DNA from: JBBQXK01 sp038209775
GTDB taxonomy: Bacteria > Pseudomonadota > Alphaproteobacteria > Rhodobacterales > Rhodobacteraceae
Assembly: GCA_038209775.1 (NCBI GenBank)
Contig: JBBQXK010000059.1
Span: forward strand, 1-20,103
DNA length: 20,103 bases
Direction of reading: 5' to 3'
The position numbers were made by a program, and so were the translations under genes. The notes below the pieces were generated by a model that ran no database searches, was not told where the DNA came from, and was given only the letters and a program-made list of their open reading frames with translations. This document shows, piece by piece, positions 15,863 to 20,103 of the stretch (position 1 is the stretch's first letter; each line of letters begins with the position of its first letter).

Positions 15863-15877
15863 TTGACCCTACGTCAA
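15863..15877. promoter_or_regulatory. Operator-like inverted repeat TTGAC-N5-GTCAA between pyrE and dnaB
   Basis: A perfect 5-bp inverted repeat (TTGACCCTACGTCAA) lies 14 bases after the pyrE stop. The 281-bp gap up to dnaB is otherwise without a gene. It holds a possible weak promoter (TTGTCC at 16006, 17-bp spacer, TTCTAT at 16029), a repeated GACTTGTCCC motif, and a GC hairpin near 16085-16106 just before the dnaB ribosome binding site. The regulator is unknown; the spacing would suit a dimeric helix-turn-helix protein. Chance occurrence is possible. Confidence 0.3.
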
Positions 15878-16130
15878 TACCGCCAAAACCGAACCCTGGG
15901 GATGGCTGCCAAACCCGCGATTCGGGCAGGTCACATCTTGCCCCCCGCCGCCACCTGACCCCCACATCTGGTGGCAACCCGCCCCTTTCCGGGTTATCCT
16001 CAGACTTGTCCCTGCGACTTGTCCCCGATTCTATCAGACTTGCGACAGCCCTGTGAAACCCGGCAAACGGGTCAGACGGCAAAACCCGCGCGACGCACGT
16101 CGCGGGTATCAATCAAAAGGTGAGGCAGCC

Positions 16131-17636
16131 ATGAACGACATCGCAACCCTGCGGCAGATGCCGCTTCCCGTGCCCCAGTCCGAACCCGACGCGATGCCCC
16201 ACAACATCGAGGCGGAACAACAGCTTCTGGGCGCCATCCTCACCAACAACGATGTCTACGACCGCATCTCCTCGCTCGTCAAACCCGCCCATTTCTACGA
16301 CCCCGTCCACCAGCGCATCTTTGAGATTGCCGCCGCCCGCATCCTCAAGAACGCCCTCGCGTCCCCCGTCACCCTCAAGGCCTTCCTCGAAGACGACCAA
16401 GGCCTCAAGGAACTGGGCGGCCCCGCCTACCTCGCCCGCCTTGCCGGTGCCGCCATCAGCGCCTACGCGGCCCGCGACTACGCCCAGATGATCTATGACC
16501 TTGCCGTGCGCCGCGAACTCATCGGCCTTGGCCGCGACATCGCCGCCAAGGCTGCCAAGGTCGATGTCGCCTCGGAACCGAAAGAACAGATCACCGAGGC
16601 TGAACAGCGCCTCTATCAACTCGGCGAACAGGGCCATGTCGAGCGTGGCTTCCAGTCCTTCCTCAAGGCCGTCACCGATGCCGTCAACATGGCCAACGCC
16701 GCCTACCAGCGCGACGGTGGCCTTGCGGGTATCTCCACCGGCCTCGCCGATCTCGACAAGAAACTCGGCGGCCTCCACCCGTCCGACCTTCTCATCATCG
16801 CCGGCCGCCCCTCCATGGGCAAAACCTCGCTCGCCACCAACATCGCGTTCAACATCGCCAAGGCGCACCGCCGCGGCCGCCTCCCCGATGGCCACGAGGG
16901 CACCGTGCAGGGCGGCGTCGTCGGCTTCTTCTCGCTCGAGATGTCCGCCGAGCAACTCGCCGCCCGCATCCTGTCCGAAGCCGCCGAAGTCCCCTCCGAA
17001 CAAATCCGCCGCGGCGACATGACCGAACAGGAATTCCGCCGCTTCGTCGAGGCCGCCAAGGCGCTTGAGGCCTGCCCCCTCTTCATCGACGACACCCCCG
17101 CCCTGCCCATAGCCCAGGTCGCCGCCCGCGCCCGCCGCCTCAAACGCACCCAAGGGCTCGACGTCCTCATCGTCGACTACCTCCAGCTTCTCAAAGGTTC
17201 CTCCAAGGAAAACCGCGTGCAGGAGGTGTCCGAGATCACCCAGGGCCTCAAGGCCATCGCCAAGGAACTGAATATCCCCGTCGTCGCCCTCTCCCAGCTT
17301 TCCCGGCAGGTCGAAAACCGCGACGACAAACGCCCCCAACTGTCCGACCTGCGCGAGTCCGGCTCGATCGAGCAAGACGCCGACGTGGTGATGTTCGTCT
17401 ACCGCGACGAATACTACCGCGAGCGGGAAAAGCCCGGCGACCACGATCTGGACGCGATGGCCAAATGGCAGGCCGTGATGGAACAGGTCCACGGCAAGGC
17501 CGAGGTCATCATCGGCAAACAGCGGCACGGGCCGATCGGGACGGTCGAGTTGGCGTTCGAGGGGCGGTTTACGCGGTTTTCGAATTTGGTGAGGGCTTGG
17601 CAGGGGGATGGGGGGAGTGAGCGAGGGGGGTATTGA
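16131..17636 (+). CDS. dnaB: Replicative DNA helicase DnaB
   Basis: Hexameric 5'-3' helicase of the replication fork. The 501-residue product has the N-terminal primase-interaction domain (MPHNIEAEQQLLGAILTNN near residue 23, then HFYDPVHQRIFE) and a RecA-type motor. The motor shows Walker A GRPSMGKT (225-232, Lys231), FFSLEMSAEQLAARIL, Walker B DVLIVDYLQLL (344-354, Asp349), and the ALSQLSRQVENRDDKRPQLSDLRESGSIEQDADVV region. The ATG at 16131 has AAAAGGTGAGG upstream; a 26-codon upstream extension lacks family support. Codon use is dominated by C-ending codons until about 17520, after which the last 40 codons switch to G- and T-ending ones and G-runs, ending in a short Gly/Ser-rich tail. The gene is intact, but its 3' end may have been replaced. 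Confidence 0.97.
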   Translation: MNDIATLRQMPLPVPQSEPDAMPHNIEAEQQLLGAILTNNDVYDRISSLVKPAHFYDPVHQRIFEIAAARILKNALASPVTLKAFLEDDQGLKELGGPAYLARLAGAAISAYAARDYAQMIYDLAVRRELIGLGRDIAAKAAKVDVASEPKEQITEAEQRLYQLGEQGHVERGFQSFLKAVTDAVNMANAAYQRDGGLAGISTGLADLDKKLGGLHPSDLLIIAGRPSMGKTSLATNIAFNIAKAHRRGRLPDGHEGTVQGGVVGFFSLEMSAEQLAARILSEAAEVPSEQIRRGDMTEQEFRRFVEAAKALEACPLFIDDTPALPIAQVAARARRLKRTQGLDVLIVDYLQLLKGSSKENRVQEVSEITQGLKAIAKELNIPVVALSQLSRQVENRDDKRPQLSDLRESGSIEQDADVVMFVYRDEYYREREKPGDHDLDAMAKWQAVMEQVHGKAEVIIGKQRHGPIGTVELAFEGRFTRFSNLVRAWQGDGGSERGGY

Positions 17637-17642
17637 GGGGGG
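17603..17642 (+). other. Candidate G-quadruplex motif across the dnaB stop codon
   Basis: Four consecutive G-runs on the plus strand (17603-17607, 17610-17615, 17625-17630, 17637-17642; lengths 5, 6, 6, 6) are separated by loops of 2, 9 and 6 bases, and a further GGG follows at 17644. This satisfies the usual quadruplex pattern with long runs. It covers the last dnaB codons and the TGA at 17634-17636, and ends about 50 bases before the OLD-family gene, so it could act in the transcript as well as the DNA. Confidence 0.5.
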
Positions 17643-17690
17643 CGGGCAGATTCCGAGCAAATTTGTGAAAGCGGCTTGAGGAGTTTGTAG

Positions 17691-19448
17691 ATGAGTGAAG
17701 CCCTCTGCGGAATTGCTGTTCAGTTCTATCGAGGTGTGGGTCCCGTCACTCAATACTGCTCGAATTTCACGAGGATGAATTTTTTTGTTGGACCGAATAA
17801 TGCCGGAAAATCTATCGTCTTAAACCTCATGTCACAAAGACTCCTAGGTTATATGTCGGGGTCTGCAATGCCAAAACTCGATGCAGTTGAAGTCTATCGT
17901 GGGGAAGTCTCTGGAGAGTTTTCGTTGGCTGTGGGAGTACGGCAAGATGCAATTCTAGCCAAAGCAACGACAGCACTAAAGGTGCGGTTCGGGGAAAGTG
18001 ATCACAGAATAGGCAGTCTCCTCAGGGAATTAGCCGCCATTTTAGCGAGGCTTGTCAGGGACGATTTGATATGGATTTCCAGGCAGAAAGGTGGAGAATT
18101 CGGACTATTTCATTCGGTCGACCCAAATGTTGCAAAAAAATGGACGGAACGGTGGGAGCAGGTGTGGCAGGCGTTCGGCCATCACTCAGGAGGGAGTTTT
18201 GAGCGGCATTGGTTGCCTCAGATCTTGGAATGGATTGCTAACTGGGCGATTCCAAGTCTTCTAAAAGTACACCTGATCCCCGCAAAACGACAGCTGGGTA
18301 TCGCTGGAGAACAGCTCCAAGATCTCAGTGGTCGAGGTCTTATAGACCACCTTGCAAGTTTGCAGAATCCAGCATTTGATAAACAGGATGATAGAAAGCG
18401 GTTCGAGCGTATCAATCACTTTGTGCGCCAAATTACCGGGAAATCTAATGCATTGCTGGAAGTTCCGAGTGGGCGGGAGCATTTGTTGGTTCATTTTGAT
18501 AACAAAGTATTGCCGTTAGCCTCGCTTGGCACAGGAATTCACGAGGTTGTTTTAATCGCCGCGTTCTGCACGATCCACGACGGCACTATCATGTGTATTG
18601 AAGAACCAGAAGTGCACTTGCACCCGATTCTGCAGCGGAAACTTGTTGGTTATTTGATGGACAAAACTGAGAGTCAGTACTTTATCGCTACGCATTCATC
18701 AGTTTTTATCGACACGCCTGACTCAACGATTTTCAGATTCACAAACGATGGCATCCAAACCTTTGTTAAGCCCGCAATGACGCGTCAAGACCAGCGTGGT
18801 ATACTTGACGAGCTCGGATGTAACGCGTCCGACATTCTTCAAACGAATTCCGTTGTTTGGGTCGAAGGGCCTTCTGACCGCATTTACATAAGGCACTGGA
18901 TTAGCTCTTTTGATCCTCGATTGGTCGAGGGGGTGCACTACTCCATCGTTTTCTTTGGTGGTGGACTGATAAAGCATCTAAGTGCTTCTGACGGCGCATT
19001 GGAGGAATTCATCAAACTGCGAGAACTCAATCGAAACATGGCTATAGTGATTGATAGCGATCGAGGTTCGGTTGATGCACCGCTTAAACCTCAGGCACAA
19101 CGCCTCATCGCAGAAATGTCAAAAGGTCCGGGCGTTGCATGGATTACGGCCGGTCGAGAAATCGAGAACTATGTGGATGGTACAAAACTGCAAACTGCAT
19201 TGGCAGAACTTCACTCCCGACTTTACGTTGAGCCAGGCAAGACCGGCCAGTTCGACCATGCTTTCTACTTTTGGCGGGATGACCCGACTAATCCTGGTAG
19301 GCGGAAAACATTTAAGGAAGGAGATAAAGTTGGAGCGGCGATTAAGCTGTCAGAGGATACTGCGAATTTTAGTGTTCTCGATCTGAGAGAGCGTATTAGT
19401 GAACTAGTTGCAATGATAAATAAAGCGAACGGAATGAGCATGCCATGA
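17691..19448 (+). CDS. OLD-family ATP-dependent nuclease: ABC-type ATPase fused to TOPRIM domain
   Basis: Overcoming-lysogenisation-defect type protein of 585 residues. ATPase part: Walker A GPNNAGKS (34-41), an ABC-signature-like LASLGTGIHE (276-285), Walker B IMCIEEPEVHLHP (300-312, Glu304/Glu305), and an H-loop IATHSSVF. TOPRIM part: WVEGPSDR (Glu392), VIDSDRGS (Asp455, Asp457), and the conserved GREIENYV (488-495). Such enzymes nick or cut DNA and include anti-phage effectors (OLD, Gabija GajA, PARIS-like). The start has GAGGAG eight bases upstream. Base and codon use are much richer in A and T than all neighbours (AAA, TTA, GAT, ATT codons), indicating recent acquisition. No GajB-like helicase or other partner follows; the next gene is gcdH on the other strand. 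The architecture is sure; the biological role is inferred. Confidence 0.88.
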   Translation: MSEALCGIAVQFYRGVGPVTQYCSNFTRMNFFVGPNNAGKSIVLNLMSQRLLGYMSGSAMPKLDAVEVYRGEVSGEFSLAVGVRQDAILAKATTALKVRFGESDHRIGSLLRELAAILARLVRDDLIWISRQKGGEFGLFHSVDPNVAKKWTERWEQVWQAFGHHSGGSFERHWLPQILEWIANWAIPSLLKVHLIPAKRQLGIAGEQLQDLSGRGLIDHLASLQNPAFDKQDDRKRFERINHFVRQITGKSNALLEVPSGREHLLVHFDNKVLPLASLGTGIHEVVLIAAFCTIHDGTIMCIEEPEVHLHPILQRKLVGYLMDKTESQYFIATHSSVFIDTPDSTIFRFTNDGIQTFVKPAMTRQDQRGILDELGCNASDILQTNSVVWVEGPSDRIYIRHWISSFDPRLVEGVHYSIVFFGGGLIKHLSASDGALEEFIKLRELNRNMAIVIDSDRGSVDAPLKPQAQRLIAEMSKGPGVAWITAGREIENYVDGTKLQTALAELHSRLYVEPGKTGQFDHAFYFWRDDPTNPGRRKTFKEGDKVGAAIKLSEDTANFSVLDLRERISELVAMINKANGMSMP

Positions 19449-19586
19449 GCAAGCCTTGCCGGCAATTTTAGATCGCACCTCCTTCGCGCACCGTCATCCG
19501 CGCGTTGGTGCAAATGATTACTCAACCTGTACGCAGTAGTCCCGATTCGCCCCCCAAGGTTAACGCCCCACCCCCTCCTCCGGCGT

Positions 19587-19626
19587 ATGCACACCCTGTG
19601 CATCAACTGTGCATCCCCCGTGCATC
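19587..19626. repeat. GTGCATC array with 11-bp period
   Basis: Three GTGCATC copies start at 19598, 19609 and 19620, exactly 11 bp apart. An inverted copy (ATGCACA, 19587-19593) forms a 7-bp perfect inverted repeat with TGTGCAT at 19597-19603. One-helical-turn spacing places all sites on the same face of DNA, as for cooperative protein binding. It lies in the 237-bp gap between the convergent ends of the OLD gene and gcdH, in which I see nothing else. Confidence 0.55.
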
Positions 19627-19685
19627 CCCCAATCCACCAAATCCCCCCGGATTAACCCAGCGCCCGCAAGCACTTGGCCCCAAAA

Positions 19686-20103
19686 TCAGAAGAACGCCTG
19701 CACCCCCGTCACCGCCCGTCCCAGGATCAGCGCATGCACATCATGCGTCCCCTCATAGGTGTTCACCGTCTCAAGGTTCACCATGTGCCGCATCACCGGG
19801 AACGCCTCGGAAATTCCGTTGCCGCCATGCATGTCCCGCGCCCAACGCGCGATCTCCAGCGCCTTGCCGCAGTTGTTGCGCTTGATGATCGAGATCATCT
19901 CGGGTGCCGCGTTGGCCGCGTCCAGCAATCGCCCCACCCGCAAACTTGCCTGCAATCCCAAGGCGATATCGGTCATCATGTTGGCCAGCTTCAACTGGTA
20001 CAACTGCGTCGCGGCCAGGGGTTTGCCGAACTGTCGGCGGTCCAGCCCATACTGGCGCGCCGCATGGAAACACGCCTCCGCCGCCCCCATCACCCCCCAG
20101 GAA
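19686..20103 (-). CDS. gcdH: Glutaryl-CoA dehydrogenase, C-terminal part (runs off right edge)
   Basis: FAD-dependent acyl-CoA dehydrogenase that oxidises and decarboxylates glutaryl-CoA to crotonyl-CoA in lysine and tryptophan degradation. The visible last ~139 residues match the GCDH C-terminal domain closely: YGLDRRQFGKPLAATQLYQLKLANMM, then ALGLQASLRVGRLLDAANAAPEM, KRNNCGKALEIARWARDMHGGNGIS, VMRHMVNLETVNTYEGTHDVHALILGRAVTGVQAFF. The Glu in NTYEGTHD is the catalytic base, and RNNCGKAL is typical of GCDH rather than other acyl-CoA dehydrogenases. The N-terminal two thirds and the start lie beyond the window. It is convergent with the OLD-family gene. Confidence 0.93.
   Translation of the reverse strand, partial: SWGVMGAAEACFHAARQYGLDRRQFGKPLAATQLYQLKLANMMTDIALGLQASLRVGRLLDAANAAPEMISIIKRNNCGKALEIARWARDMHGGNGISEAFPVMRHMVNLETVNTYEGTHDVHALILGRAVTGVQAFF

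Noticed and set aside
16113..17753. 546-codon minus-strand open frame opposite dnaB
   Set aside because: Arises from the C-ending codon bias of dnaB; composition is Gly/Asp/Val-rich and no motif is seen.
17691..19448. Gabija system
   Set aside because: GajA-like architecture is present, but no UvrD-like GajB gene follows; only a short gap and gcdH do.
1..20103. CRISPR arrays, tRNA genes, transposases
   Set aside because: No regularly spaced long direct repeats, no tRNA-like cloverleaf and no transposase motifs were noticed on either strand.

Overview
The window is high-GC chromosomal DNA whose genes read like a marine Rhodobacteraceae (Roseobacter-group) alphaproteobacterium. The pointers are a full-length DddP DMSP lyase, the glnB-glnA pair, neighbouring pyrC, pyrE and dnaB, a GcdH-type glutaryl-CoA dehydrogenase, and intergenic repeats carrying a TTTGTCCAAATA-like core. 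The genus cannot be fixed from the sequence alone.

Layout, left to right. (1) 1-1139, minus: the cut-off bifunctional NAD(P)HX epimerase/dehydratase, which carries a 75-bp palindromic element read in frame. (2) 1315-3188, plus: glnB and glnA with a clean intrinsic terminator, the core of nitrogen regulation and assimilation. (3) 3189-4097: gene-poor DNA with decayed or unrecognised reading frames, followed by an unknown protein at 4098-4904 with a proline-rich middle and a hydrophobic C-terminus. (4) 4911-7150: a DUF3445 haem-dependent oxidative N-demethylase-like gene (minus) divergent from dddP (plus), a possible methylated-osmolyte island. (5) 7242-11636, minus: a run of five genes in the order ppx/gppA, VOC protein, TerB-J-domain protein, EEP nuclease/phosphatase, small secreted protein, several with overlapping ends. 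(6) 11961-17636: pyrC, pyrE and dnaB on the plus strand, interrupted between pyrC and pyrE by a convergent two-gene cassette on the minus strand (four-TM membrane protein plus endolysin-like amidase). (7) 17691-19448: a visibly AT-richer, probably acquired OLD-family ATPase/TOPRIM nuclease directly after dnaB. (8) 19686-end, minus: the C-terminal part of gcdH.

The two accessory insertions in the pyrC-pyrE-dnaB-gcdH stretch are the best candidates for something undescribed. One is the membrane protein/amidase pair, a lysis- or envelope-targeting-like module without phage neighbours. The other is the solitary OLD/TOPRIM nuclease, a likely anti-phage or anti-plasmid effector without a GajB-type partner. 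Further points of interest are a strong G-quadruplex motif across the dnaB stop codon, a repeat family arranged as a long inverted pair between ppx and pyrC, and an 11-bp-period GTGCATC array beyond gcdH. No tRNA, rRNA, CRISPR array or transposase gene was seen.
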